Shown: piece after piece, positions 51,525 through 62,519 of the stretch
How positions within the stretch are numbered: the stretch's first letter is position 1
Layout: the number at the start of each line of letters is the position of its first letter
Source of the DNA: Catonia carolina
Lineage: Eukaryota > Arthropoda > Insecta > Hemiptera > Achilidae
NCBI GenBank assembly: GCA_035578175.1
Contig: JAQMRL010000008.1
Coordinates: forward strand, 91,810,541-91,874,540
Direction of reading: 5' to 3'
DNA: 64,000 nt
Program-made: the position numbers and the translations under genes
The notes under the pieces: model-generated
What the model was told of the DNA's origin: nothing
Database searches by the model: none
The model's input: only the letters and a program-made list of their open reading frames with translations

Positions 51525-51916
51525 GTGTTGTTTAGGTCATCAGCTGAAAGGCTGGTTTGAATCTCTTGAGGTCTTGCTAAGTAAAATGAGAATTAAGGTT
51601 GTTTACGCTGCGTTCCTCACTGAGTAGAAAAGTATGCTTATCAGCACACCAGGCCCTCTGACAACCATATAGTTTTGCAAATAACACCATCACTTCATTC
51701 ACCACAGGGTCTGACTGTATAATGAAATATTAAAATTCATTACACTCAAAGGAGATAACTCTCGATTGTCTTTTACAACTTTACTTCTTCTGCTCTTAAA
51801 TGCTTCAGTCATATAATTAGCTGACCATGTGATAAGAAACAGAACTATTTTTTGTAGCCCTAGAACTATCAAATTGAGTGCAAATAATTTAACACTTCAT
51901 CTGCCTGTTATGGGAA
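51525..51916 (-). repeat. R380 repeat, full-length copy
   Basis: Second copy, same orientation, only about 30 bp after the first. It is more diverged ('cagcacaccaggccctctg' in place of 'cagcatgccaggccctccg'). Confidence 0.88.
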
Positions 51917-52006
51917 ATTATTGATGAAAAAATGGCAGATCTGACGAGGAATTGAACCCCTGGCACAGAAGCCAGTTGCATAGACCACTACACTAACAGG
52001 CTGGTT
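51917..52006 (-). mobile_element. SINE-B head fragment
   Basis: The tRNA-like part of SINE-B on the minus strand: 'ccagcctgttagtgtagtgg', then a B-box-like GGTTCAATTCC. It is directly attached to the end of the R380 copy and lacks the tail. Confidence 0.7.
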
Positions 52007-52167
52007 ATTAGAAAATAAATAATAAAATTGCGATAAAAGAGGTAATATATAAGAAGGTAACATATTGTTAAGATTTAGGCTTATAAGTTTTTGACATGTT
52101 GTATACTCCTCCTAGATGTGACATGCACTAATGCGAAATGATATGTAATACATAAATTATAGATTGT

Positions 52168-52562
52168 ATGCTCGTAACAGGCAGGTGGAGTGTTAAATTA
52201 ATTGCACTCGATCAGTTGGTTCCAGGGCTTCAAAAAATAGATCCGTTTCTTATCACATAGTTAGCCAATTGAATGACTGAACTATTTAAAAACAGAAGAG
52301 GAAGATGTGTAAAAGACACTAGTCAGAGTTATCTCTTCTGAGAGTAATGAATTTCACTATACAGCCAGACCCTGTGGTGAATGAAGCAAATGTGTATTAG
52401 CAGGGCGGAAAGTGGGTGCTTTCTGGAGAACCTGGCATGCTGATAATCATACTCTTTCAACTCAGTGAGGAAGGCATAGTAAACCGCTTCACTCCTCGTT
52501 TTTACTTAGTAAAACCTCTAGAGGTTCAAACCAGCCTTTCAGCTGTTGACCTAAACAACAAA
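52168..52562 (+). repeat. R380 repeat, full-length copy
   Basis: Plus-strand copy, from 'taacaggcaggtggagtgtt' to 'cagctgttgacctaaacaac'. Confidence 0.88.
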
Positions 52563-52569
52563 TCAATTG

Positions 52570-53075
52570 TACCAGAAAGAAAGACAAAACAGATTCTCAG
52601 AAACTTAGTAAATATATCATAAAAGGGTTTACACACATACAAAAATTAGAAAACACTAGAAATTGTATAAGTTAAATCATAAAAGAATACATGCAATGAC
52701 AGTAAGAGCCAATTATCCTAAAATGATACACAGCACTCCACCCCTCCCTCCCAGGCAAGTCACACAACAATACACTTTTTCACACTATTAAAACTATCGT
52801 ACCCTAACCATTTCCAGCCTACCATGAACTACTACCAATATTAATGTCACATTATAAACACCAGCATGAGTATTTTGAAAACGAATAGAGCTGCCTAGAA
52901 AAAGTGAAGCATTCAAAATTTAGTTACTTATTCTCATTGGGTAGATTAGGGAAGACCGAGATCAGTCAATGGTTATAATTTTTGTCACAATCTTACGTAA
53001 GTATTTCTTTAATTCACTTTCAAAATTGCTCACTTTCTAAATGATTATTTTTATGAAGTTATAATAAATTATTTG
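52570..53075. other. Unassigned stretch inside the R380 cluster
   Basis: Somewhat more C-rich than its neighbours ('ccacccctccctcccagg' near 52738) but without recognisable coding or repeats. Confidence 0.35.
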
Positions 53076-53079
53076 CCCA

Positions 53080-53455
53080 TAACGGGCAGGTGGAGTGTTA
53101 AATTAATTACACTCAATCTGCTGGTTCCAGGACTACAAAAAAAGTTCTGTTTCTTAGCACATGGTCACCCAATTATAAGACTGAACTATTTAAGAACAGA
53201 AGAGGTAGAGGTGTAAATGACACTACTCAGAGTTATCTCCTCTGAGAGTAATGAATTTCACTATACAGCCAGACCCTGTGGTGAATGAAGTGAAGGTATC
53301 ATTTACAGAGTGGAAAGTAAGTGATTTTCGGAGGGCCTGGCATGCTGATAACCATACTCTTTCAACTCTGTGAGGAAGGCAATAGTAAACCACCTCACTT
53401 CTGGTTTTTACTTAGTAAACCTCTAGCGGTTCAAACCAGCCTTTTGGCTACCTTT
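53080..53455 (+). repeat. R380 repeat, full-length copy
   Basis: Plus-strand copy, from 'cccataacgggcaggtggag' to 'ttcaaaccagccttttggct'. The last bases of the family end (gatgacctaaacaac) are replaced. Confidence 0.88.
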
Positions 53456-53675
53456 GTCAACTTAACCCCAACCTGGGTAAAACTAATACTTATTAGCTGT
53501 ACGCTCAAATAATTTCCATTAAGGTTAAAGGAAATTTAAATAAAGAACATTTTGCGTGTTCGAATTATTAGGTAAAACTATTATCTGAAGCAAATAATTA
53601 ATATGACGCGGGAGCGGTCAGAGTTCCACCACTTTCAGGACGGAAATTAATGTCTGAAATAGCAACGTGGGCATA

Positions 53676-53719
53676 CCCAGGGCCGTTGAATAGGGAATTC
53701 CCTATTCAACGGCCCTGGG
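53676..53719. repeat. Perfect 44-bp palindrome of CAGGGCCGTTGAATA ends
   Basis: Two 22-base arms, starting CCCAGGGCCGTTGAATAGGG, meet with no spacer. The same motif occurs singly at about 54768 (CAGGGCCGTTGAATAAG). It looks like two transposon terminal repeats joined with the whole interior lost. Confidence 0.85.
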
Positions 53720-53849
53720 GCACACCTGCCTAAGAAAATAAATAAATAATTTCTACACTTTCCCAAAGAGTTATAATTCTGAAAATCGGCATTAATATTC
53801 ATACAATTATGCTAGAAAAGTAAACCATGAAGCGAGACCGGGAAAAGCT

Positions 53850-54055
53850 ATAAACATGTTTTACGAGGGTGGTCTGAAAAGTTTCCGACCTAACAAAGAT
53901 ACAAGACATTTTTTCCGAAATTTTTCAACATAGTCTCCTTGTAAATAATCTAATAATATCCTTGTATAATGCGTATGTCTAATATAACGTGTATATATAT
54001 ATCCTCGTATTGCACTCTTCTGGTGTAACACATAAATTTGTAAGGCAGGCCACAC
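53850..54055 (-). pseudogene. Mariner transposase C-terminal end
   Basis: On the minus strand GDYVEKFRKKCLVSLLGRKL matches the C-terminus of mariner transposases (G-D-Y-V-E-K), immediately followed by a terminal repeat with 'ggtcggaaacttttcagacc' and 'accctcg'. The remaining element is missing. Confidence 0.75.
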
Positions 54056-54449
54056 ACATAGGTACAGTTCAATCCTTCAGTTTTTACAACGGATTCCAAA
54101 GAACAGGTCGATTTCGCCGCTCTCTGTTTACTTTTTGTAATTTTACAATAAGTAAAAAATCTAAAAACCGTTAACAGTGGTTACAAAGGCGAAGTCAATC
54201 TTCGGACGTCGCAGCTTATTAAAAGAATTAAGTGAATAACCATTAGATTTCCTCAATTATTTCCGAATGACAGAACAGTGTACCAAAAATTGCTTCTGAT
54301 AAGTACATTGCAATAAAATCTACAATCACTGGGTTTTGTTTATTACAAGACCTCTTTAACTCTGCAAAATTAAATTGTTGAGAAAGAACTCAAAAACCAA
54401 ACGCCCTTGCTCCTGACACAAATTGAACTGAAAACTGTACAGTTGAACC

Positions 54450-54617
54450 GGCCGGCCCGTTGGCGTAGTGGTTAGCGCAACTGGCTTCTACGCTGGGTCC
54501 CGGGATCGATTCCCGGTCAGGTCTGGAATTTTTTCATCACTCATTTTCATATATCATCATTCTCCACCGTCTGCGTTAGCAGGAATTGCAAAACAGTCAA
54601 ACGTAAAACCAAAAAAA
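54450..54617 (+). mobile_element. tRNA-derived SINE (SINE-B), well preserved
   Basis: Starts GGCCGGCCCGTTGGCGTAGT, with A-box TGGCGTAGTGGTTAGCGC, B-box GGATCGATTCCCGG, then the shared tail 'ctgcgttagcaggaattgc' and 'aaacagtcaaacgta' and a short A run. Best reference copy for the family in this window. Confidence 0.88.
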
Positions 54618-54785
54618 TAACCCCCACACACGCCGCAATAATAAAAAAACCCGCAAATCAGTTAATGACATTATAATGTTGTTGTACGTATAATGTAGTG
54701 AAATTTGTAACTTGGAAATTATAAGTGAGAATAAAAAACTATACTCGTGTGGCCGGGCTAAGGCAGGGCCGTTGAATAAGAGACA

Positions 54786-55430
54786 ATAAACATCTGTTTA
54801 AAATCTCAGTCTTTTCCAAATCTTACAGTTTTGTTTACTCGGTTACCAAGAAGAAATTGGTTGTTCATTCTATTGTTTACATAAACACGAATTCGCGGCG
54901 GGTTACGAAATTTTCCGTAACAAAATGTTTGATTTTGAATATAATAAGAAATTAGTAATTATCTGCGACAGCCCGCTTGAATTGATATTGTCAATGGCAG
55001 TACAATATCTAATTTCAATTAATTATTTAACTTCGAAATTAGACAAATGTTGAGACATAAGAAGAACCATGGATCTAATGCTGGTGTACCTAGTGGGCCA
55101 TATTTGTTCCATCATCTATCCACTCCATATATGTTTTGATGTATTCCATTCCATCTTTAAAGTAAGTGAATTGTTTTTACTAATATTGAAATCATTCTGT
55201 AGCGTTTTAGATGGTCAAACGGAGGTCATGGGGTAGATTCTCAGGGTAGGGTATTAAGAAAACCCACATTATTGTACAATAAAAAAATTCCACATTATTG
55301 GATTTTTTTAAAAATCTCTTTCACTGGGTCGTATACACAATTCATGAATGAATTTTCACTTTCCCTCGTATCCGGACTTGTGTGCATAATTATATAATAG
55401 AAAATTAAAAATAATAAATAATTTTATTTT
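54786..55430. other. Unassigned AT-rich stretch
   Basis: No open frames with recognisable motifs and no internal repeats were seen. A solitary CAGGGCCGTTGAATA motif stands at its left edge. Confidence 0.35.
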
Positions 55431-55439
55431 CCTTTCGAG

Positions 55440-55910
55440 ACCGCAGTGAGAGTCAATTTCTGGGGACTCTCTTCTGGTTCTTTTCTTTGATTTTCCTCCA
55501 GTATTATTTCGTTCTGGCAGATCTTCTTTGCCTCTCTGCTTCTGAAAAGATCACTCTGTTTGTGATTCTATATTTGGGTGTTCTGATTATATGTCCAAAG
55601 AAGGATATTCTCTTTTTCCTCATCGTTTCTATTACAGATTCGTCTCCAAGTAGACCTGTTCATTTGGTAGTAATCTCAATTCTCCATATACTTGGTGTCT
55701 CTTTCCGATGCAGGTTCTAAGGTTTTGATTGGATAGGCATTTTTTATAGTAGGTATTTTTTGGTGATTAGTTGCGATGTTGTTAGTTTCTTGGTTCTTTC
55801 CTCCCATGTTTCCTTTTCGTTGTTGTTGAAAGTGATGATTTCTCCCAAGTATTTAAAGGATTCTACGATTTATATATATTGGTCGTTAATTTGGACCTTG
55901 TTTATTACAT
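55440..55910 (-). pseudogene. LINE reverse transcriptase fragment
   Basis: On the minus strand: VQINDQYI, then IVESFKYLGEIITFNNNEK (the K-Y-L-G block), and, after a deletion, MRKKRISFFGHIIRTPKYRI (the F-F-G-H block). Stops occur at several places. A relic of the same broad LINE group as the other C-terminal fragments here. Confidence 0.78.
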
Positions 55911-55914
55911 AGCG

Positions 55915-56427
55915 GGTCAGTATATAAATACATTTATAATAATTTATAAATAAAAAAATAATACATAAAAATTAAATTTAAGAAAACAATTTTTGACCTG
56001 TACGCAGTTTTAGGTTTTGTTTTCATCATAAACGGTTCTCCTTATGACCCTCACTTCTCCCAAAAAAAAAACCATAGGCCATGGTACAAATGCTTAAATG
56101 ATTTACATTAGACGTTAATAAACCTAGTAAATTACGTAGGCTACATTTATTATAGCAAAACTAACGCTGCGATCGGTCGCGATATTTTTTGACTAGTATC
56201 TTTTAATTTTACGATTCTGAATTTTTCATGGTAACCAAGACCAAGGGATATATCACCATGATCCCCCCTCGTACCTACATCACTGCTACCACAGCGCTAA
56301 GTAAATTTAAATTAAGGAAAGTACCTATCAATTTTAACGATTTTTATACAGTAATAAAAAAATACATAGGTCACTGGATGGCGACAGTAAGCGGCATGGA
56401 GAAACCTTAAATGTTTGGGATTCTGAA
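55915..56427. other. Unassigned AT-rich stretch
   Basis: No coding or repeat signature is recognised. A 60-codon plus-strand frame at 56228-56410 is probably chance. Confidence 0.35.
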
Positions 56428-56429
56428 AA

Positions 56430-56920
56430 GGGCCGTTTAAGCGGTGGTCGTCTAAAAGGGAAGAGTCGGTCGAGGAGGTGGGCAACACGGACTGTCGTAG
56501 TCCAGCGGAGACGTCATCTTCTTCGCTTGCAGTAGTGCGTCGTTGGCTGCTTCGTCGGTATCCGATGGGCGCAAGGCTCGGTCGAGGGACACGATCCCGG
56601 TCAGCGGTGATAATAATGTCGGGTCGGCTGGCGGAAGCATCATCTTTCTTGCGGGGTCATCGATGGGTCTTTTCTTCGGAATCTGGTAGCGAAGGTGGAT
56701 ATCTGGTTGAAGCTGTAGAGTGGGATAGAATAACTATCAGGCTCAGTGGAGCGCTCTTATAGTCACCAGAGCGCTGCAGTAGGAGCGGTTACTAACCCTC
56801 TGCAGTGCCGACACAGGCCTACCGCCCCTATTGGAACTAATGGCGGCTTCTCTCTGTCGGAAGGTTTATCGTCCCGGCGCACAGTACCTAATCAAAGGAG
56901 GCGACGGTAACACGTAGATA
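56430..56920. other. GC-rich island of unknown origin
   Basis: Base composition jumps to clearly above 50 percent GC in a region that is otherwise about two thirds AT, with many CG dinucleotides. Overlapping frames of 63 codons (minus, 56452-56643) and 94 codons (plus, 56478-56762) are open, partly because GC-rich DNA has few stops. The minus frame (DPTLLSPLTGIVSLDRALRP) is Pro-rich and matches nothing I can name. It could be part of a transposon or a foreign fragment. Confidence 0.5.
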
Positions 56921-56963
56921 AATTACGGATGTTAAAGCATTAACATAAAACATATACATAATA

Positions 56964-57803
56964 CAGGGTGATTCACGAAGATATGCAGAAACTTTAGGAG
57001 CTCATTGTACATGTAAAAATAATGAAAAAAGTTTAAATAAACATGGGTCCAGAAATTCTTCGTTTCCGAGTTACGGCTAGCGAAAGTTTCGCCCGGATTT
57101 CAGCTCACCAGGAGAAATGAGGTCTTCCTGAAATTCCGATTAGGTAGATTAAGGAGCGAATTCAATCATTTCTTATGGTTTTTGATCTGATAAATTGAAT
57201 AAAACAGGTCCCAGAACTTTAAGTTAAATATTTTTTAAGAAAACCAGTGTCAAATGCAAAAAATCGAGTGAAAAACGCATGTTTTCATCTTTGGGCAAGA
57301 ATAACTTTGTTATTTCACCAAGAAAAACACCAGTTAAAATTTTTGAATAAAACATATTGAAAATTTTATTCTGAACAAACCGGTGTAAATAAAGTACACA
57401 GAAAGCGAATAGATGTTTGATTAAATGAATTTTTATTCATAACAGTACAAAGTAAAATTAACCGGAAAAACAAAGATGAAAAATTGTGTTTTTTTCACTC
57501 CATTTTTTGCATTTGACACTGGTTTTCTCAAAAACTATTTAACTAACAGTTCTGGGACCTAATTTATTCAATTTATCAGGTCAAAAACCATAAGAAACGA
57601 TTGAATTCGCCCCTTAACCTACCTTACCAGAATTTCAGTAAGACCTCATTTCACCTGGTGAGCTGAAATCCGGGCCAAATCTTTCGCTAGCCGTAACTCT
57701 GTAACGAAGCATTTCCGGACCCATCTTTATATAAACTTTTTTCATTATTTTTACATGTACAATGGGCTCCCAAAGTTCCTGCATATCTTCATGAATCACC
57801 CTG
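56964..57803. mobile_element. 840-bp palindromic MITE, CAGGGTGATTCA ends
   Basis: TA flanks the ends CAGGGTGATTCACGAAGATA and (complemented) CAGGGTGATTCATGAAGATA. Nearly the entire element is an inverted repeat: the arms, about 390 bp each, match with scattered mismatches ('cgaaagtttcgcccgga', 'aaaccagtgtcaaatgcaa' and others recur complemented) around a centre near 57370-57390. No transposase is present. It is related to the MITE at 3641-4115 and shares its terminal motif with 18962-19566. Confidence 0.9.
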
Positions 57804-58429
57804 TATACATGCATTTTAAATTCTAAAAAAAAACTCATTTTGGTATCTCTGCTACACTAACGATAGAAATTTTAAGAAATCTTTGATAAATCGCGTCATG
57901 GCGGTCTTGATTATCTAAAGGAATCTGCTAAGATAGAAATAAAATCTTTAACTTAATACACTCCGATAACTGTTTTTCTTATTATTTTTTAGAAATGGTA
58001 GAAATAGAGCACCCCACAACGATAATTTATAGGGCTACTTGAATTACTGTACGATCGTATCAACATTACTTTTGAATTAAATTGAATTTACCAACATCAT
58101 GGTAAAATATTTTAATTACGTTAAATAAATCTTATTCTATGGTTTCCGTTGATCTGCCACGCATAATTTTTACTTTTAATTTCCAGTTTGAAATGAAGGT
58201 AATAATTAAATTGTGGGTGGTTTAATCACTGTTGAATTAATTAACTTTTTATCAAAACACTACTTGTTTCTAGTAAAATTGATTAATTTTACATATTATC
58301 GTAGGTGTGTAGAATTATAAGTAGTGAGATATAGATAACATAGTTCATGTAATATAAATAGGCGGGTTACAAATTGCCAAATTGATAAATAAATCTATAA
58401 AAGAACAACTAACACGCGATTTTTAATTT
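57804..58429. other. Unassigned AT-rich stretch
   Basis: No coding or repeat features are recognised between the palindromic MITE and the LINE relic. Confidence 0.35.
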
Positions 58430-58922
58430 TTGGCATAAGTACTCCAAAAATTGATCAAGATTTTGATATCAAGAAGAAAGTTGGAAAATTCCAAGCAGTG
58501 TACGCCAGTATCAGGAGAACGTTAAGCAGGAAAACAAGGAAAGAAACTAAAATAAAATTTTACAAGGTGATTGCTGCCACAGTCCTACTCTACGGAAGCG
58601 AGCCGTGGATTAGTACAAAACCACAAGAGAGTAGAGTACAGACATCACGCGAGAGAAGGACACAAGTTTCAAATGATAGGGAAACTGCTGCCCAGCTGAC
58701 AAAATTTAAATAAAATAAAATAATATATAACAAGAACAAATTATACCGCGAATTATGCCACAAGAGAGTAGAATACACGCGGCAGAGATTCGATTCCTAC
58801 GGAGAACACAGGGTTCCAGTTGGAGGGACCAACTAAGAAATGAGGACATAAGAATCGAACTGGATGTTTACAACCTAAATGAGAAGATTTCAGAATATCA
58901 AAATCGATGGAGGAAGCACTAG
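58430..58922 (+). pseudogene. LINE ORF2 C-terminus with a 122-bp insertion
   Basis: 58480-58620 encodes YASIRRTLSRKTRKETKIKF and VLLYGSEPWISTKP (the L-Y-G-S-E-x-W block). The frame resumes after an insertion with ESRIHAAEIRFLRRTQGS and RNEDIRIELDVYNLNEKI. The insert at 58636-58757 is flanked by a direct repeat CCACAAGAGAGTAGA (58621-58635 and 58758-58772), so it has a 15-bp target duplication. The nature of the insert is unknown. Confidence 0.82.
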
Positions 58923-59434
58923 AAATAATTTCTGATTAAATGATTCCCTCAACGTTTTTAAATACAGTCCGGAGGGAAGGAGATATGTTGGGAAACCACG
59001 CCAGAGATGGTAATGATTCAATAGTTTTGTCGCTGTTGTGAGTGGGAGCTGTTGTAGGTGGGAGCCTAATCCTTGATTGTGAGAAGTACTCAAAAAATAG
59101 CTCAAGAAAGATGGGATATTACGTCGAACAGACGCAACCAAATCCAGTTAGATCCATCCGCCTATTGAATTTACAATGACTATATTAAATAACACTATTA
59201 TGTTCACCGTATAATGCGTAAAACGCTTTACAAAATTATTTATCTTTCAGTTATTTGCAATTTATCTTTCAACAAGGTAGTAGGCCTGCTACACCTATGA
59301 AATATGTCGTTAAAGAACATATCTTTTCAATTTTAAAACAACTACACCAATATTCTGCTATTTTGCAATATGGATTACAAAATGAATAGGTGGAAAACCA
59401 CACTAAAGTTTACAATAGTGCTTGCCACGAAAGA

Positions 59435-59610
59435 GCCGGCCGCATTGGCGTAGTTGGTAACGTGCTCGCCTCTCATCATGCAGTCTTGGGTTCGAATCCC
59501 ATTCAGGCACGGCATATTTTCATACGTTCCAAAAATTCATTTCATCTTCACAGCCTGCATTAGCAGTAATTGCACAACAGTCGGACGTTAAACAAAAAAA
59601 AAAAAAAAAA
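59435..59610 (+). mobile_element. SINE-A with 13-bp target duplication
   Basis: GCCGGCCGCATTGGCGTAGT starts the element. B-box GGTTCGAATCC, tail 'ctgcattagcagtaattgc' and 'aacagtcggacgttaaac', then a run of about 18 A. It is flanked by the exact repeat TTGCCACGAAAGA (59422-59434 and 59611-59623). This clean insertion defines the family's length at 176 bp. Confidence 0.95.
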
Positions 59611-59623
59611 TTGCCACGAAAGA

Positions 59624-60035
59624 AGCCTGTAGTGAGTCTATTTCAGAAACTACAGAACAAATAAAAATTGAATACACCAAATGAAAAATTGCCTGTTCTG
59701 CATTGACTCTTATGACTGAATTTTGTATGTAAAAATTACGAAGAAATACGGAAGTTTACGTATAAAAAGTACCAAGTTTTAGCAGGTTTCTAGTTAGTGA
59801 GCTTGTAAAATACATATAGATACTACATTTTTAAAATACAGTAGCTATTTTGTTAAAATATACATTTAAGATATTCAAAAATGTCTTAAAATGTATCTTG
59901 TCGGCTGTTTGTTATCCATTCTACACAAAAGCCCGTACAATTTCTGTCTTCGTTTACTGAACTTTACCAATAATTGTGCATTTTTCTTACCTGGCCAACA
60001 GTTAAGATTAGAACTATTGTATAATCTGTATATAT
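59624..60035. other. Unassigned stretch
   Basis: AT-rich sequence without recognised content between SINE-A and the solo LTR. Confidence 0.35.
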
Positions 60036-60803
60036 TGTGACACTTATTACTAAGGTCCGTTTCGGGATCTAGGTTATTAAATAATTAATACACTAAATTT
60101 TACAATTACAAAGATTTATTACACTAAAAGATTACAAAATAAATAATTCAACTAATTATAATTAAGAAATACAATAAATGATTTAATGATTCACTTAAAA
60201 TAAATAACAAACAATAAATAACTTAATAACTTAGTTAGCCTACTTACAATCACTTTTATAGATTACACTAACATACAACACAAACTGAATTCACAAAACT
60301 ACACATTAACTTTACAATACACACACAACAAAGAGACGGTATAACAATCTTACTCGGATACGTAATCTGTTTACGCACCTCGACAATCAAACGGCAAAGA
60401 TCACACGAATACTGACTGGACCGCCGCCCGGGGGCCTCCTTTTATTATCATTCACAAAGATCGTTCCAGAACAAAGTAGAGAAATCTACTCAAGTACAAA
60501 AATAACTCTTTATTAATGAATGCTAGAAAAATCCCTTTGTTAACAAGTCAACTATTGTAAATAGAAACGTAAACAACCTCATAAACAACTTCATAAAAAT
60601 AACTGTACACAATAGTATACCTGAACTTTATGATAGTTATTTCAACCCTTATGAATGAATAGACACTTTTATGGTTACAACTGTCATTTACAAAACTGAT
60701 CTTATTGTGTAAGTTATTGTTATTTTATTATTTCTTAACTATGTTTATGAATGGAATTCTGGAAGATTCGTGAGCGATCCCGTCTTTTCTCGATCTTGTT
60801 ACA
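60036..60803 (-). mobile_element. Probable solo LTR, 768 bp
   Basis: The segment begins TG and ends CA on both strands (TGTGACACTT to CTTGTTACA) and is flanked by ATAT on both sides. On the minus strand a promoter-like AATAAAAGGAGG is followed by a GC-rich start region (CCCCCGGGCGG) typical of LTR leader sequences, then AT-rich sequence with AATAAA-type signals. No second LTR or coding is near. It is interpreted as the product of LTR-LTR recombination of a large retrotransposon, class undetermined. Confidence 0.65.
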
Positions 60804-60829
60804 ATATTTTAAAAATGGAAAATCCCTCA

Positions 60830-61545
60830 GTGACTGACTGACTGATTCACTCACTCATTACTAATTCTCTAACATGCACACTAGCTAAAAAGCTGAACTT
60901 TGGAGAAAATATTCCCTTTCGACAACCCACCGTTAAGGAGTTGATGAAGAGGGTGTTCAACCCTCAAACCGAAATTTTCCGTTTACTTACTTACGGACAA
61001 GCTAGATGGCTAACCTCGGTGGAGATTTTAATTATAGTTCGACTACAAAAATTACACCTTAACCACTTCCAAAATCTACCCCTAAGGGGGTGAAAATTGT
61101 GTTCAACCTTTTAACCAATATTTACTGTTTACTAAGTTCCAGACAAGTTAGGTGGCTGAAACACGGTGGAGATGTTACCACAGTGCACATAAAAAAATCA
61201 CCCCTTAAAAATTACTAAAATGTACCCGTGAGGGATTGAAAAAAGTGTTCAAACCTTAAACAAATAGTTTTTCTTTATCAAGTTCCAGACGAGGTAGATG
61301 GCTGAAACTTGGTGAAGATGTTACCGATAGTGCACCCAAAAAATTATTCCTTAACAATTTCTAAAATTTACCCTTGAGGGGTAGTCAACCGTTAAACGTT
61401 TATAAATTTCAAAATAATACGTAGCTATATTATTATATTAAATTTTTCAAATAAAATCTTATTTCTGATTCACTCATAACCAAAATTTTAAAATGATTGA
61501 TATAAAACAAAATTATACCCGGGTGAACCCGAGAAGGGCAGCTAG
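60830..61545 (+). mobile_element. Non-autonomous Helitron, 3' end
   Basis: The right end reads CCCGGGTGAACCCGAG (a short hairpin), then AAGGGCAG and CTAG followed by T, the expected Helitron 3' terminus (hairpin a few bases before C-T-R-R). The interior has three diverged tandem units of about 150-165 bp with 'aagttccagac', 'ggtggctgaaac' and 'gatgttaccacagtgcac'. The 5' limit is uncertain. A TC-initial start near 60833 is possible. Confidence 0.7.
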
Positions 61546-61922
61546 TTAGTAAATAAATATTTGTATTTTAAGTCTAACAACGTGGACGTGAGGTTTTGAA
61601 ACTTATCTCCTCAATTCTTTGTACGCTTCTTCGTGGTAAGCTTAAATCAGAAGAAGCCTTACAAGATGATTTACCAAGACTGGGTACAAAATCTTCAGTA
61701 ACATCTTACAGGATTACATAATTACAAATCAATGGAGATCGACCAGAATTTGTGCATTCGCAACACTTCCTGTTAATTCAATATCTTAAATTTCGTAAAT
61801 ATTGCCGAGTCGGTAACGGCACACCTGGAAACGTTCTAACTAAATTTCACTAAATTCATTATGAACTTCAGGAGTATTTTTATGGTGCTTTTATCACAAC
61901 TGCAGCATGTTAACTCGTTGTT

Positions 61923-62318
61923 CTTTGTTGTTTAGGTCATCCGCCAAAAGGGTGGTTTGAACCTCTAGAGGTTTTACTAAGTAAAACGAGGAGCGAGGTG
62001 GTTTACTATTGCCTTCCTCATCGAGTGGAAAATTATGTTTATCAGCATGCCAGCCTTCTGAAAAGTACCTACGTTCCAGTCAGCAAATAACACCTTCACT
62101 TAATTCACCTCAGGGTCTGGCTGTATTATGAAATTCGTTACTTTCGGAGGAGATAACTCTGATTAGTGTCTTTATGCCTCTACCTCTTCTGTTTTTAAAT
62201 GATTCAGTCATATATTTGGCTGACCAAGTGATAAGAAACGGAACTATTTTTTGTAGCACGGAACTAGCGGGTCGAGTGCAAATAATTTAACACTCTACCT
62301 GCCTGTCATGGGCAAAGT
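61923..62318 (-). repeat. R380 repeat, full-length copy
   Basis: Minus-strand copy, from 'ttgtttaggtcatccgccaa' to 'actctacctgcctgtcatgg'. Confidence 0.88.
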
Positions 62319-62519
62319 TGTTCAATAGCGAACATTTAAAGACACTGCAAAATACTACTACGTGGAGATTAACAACAGACACAAATCCTAACAAACCAGT
62401 ACTGCTATAGTAAAAAAAAGGTATGGTATACGTGCTGCAGTGAACTAATCGAAAAAATTTAGTTTCTTAACTCCCACAGGACTAATTTTAGTCAGTTTTC
62501 TTTTGAAATAAAAACTTAC

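Noticed and set aside
56228..56410. 60-codon plus-strand frame after the LINE fragment.
   Set aside because: No recognisable motif, no splice context and ordinary length for chance.
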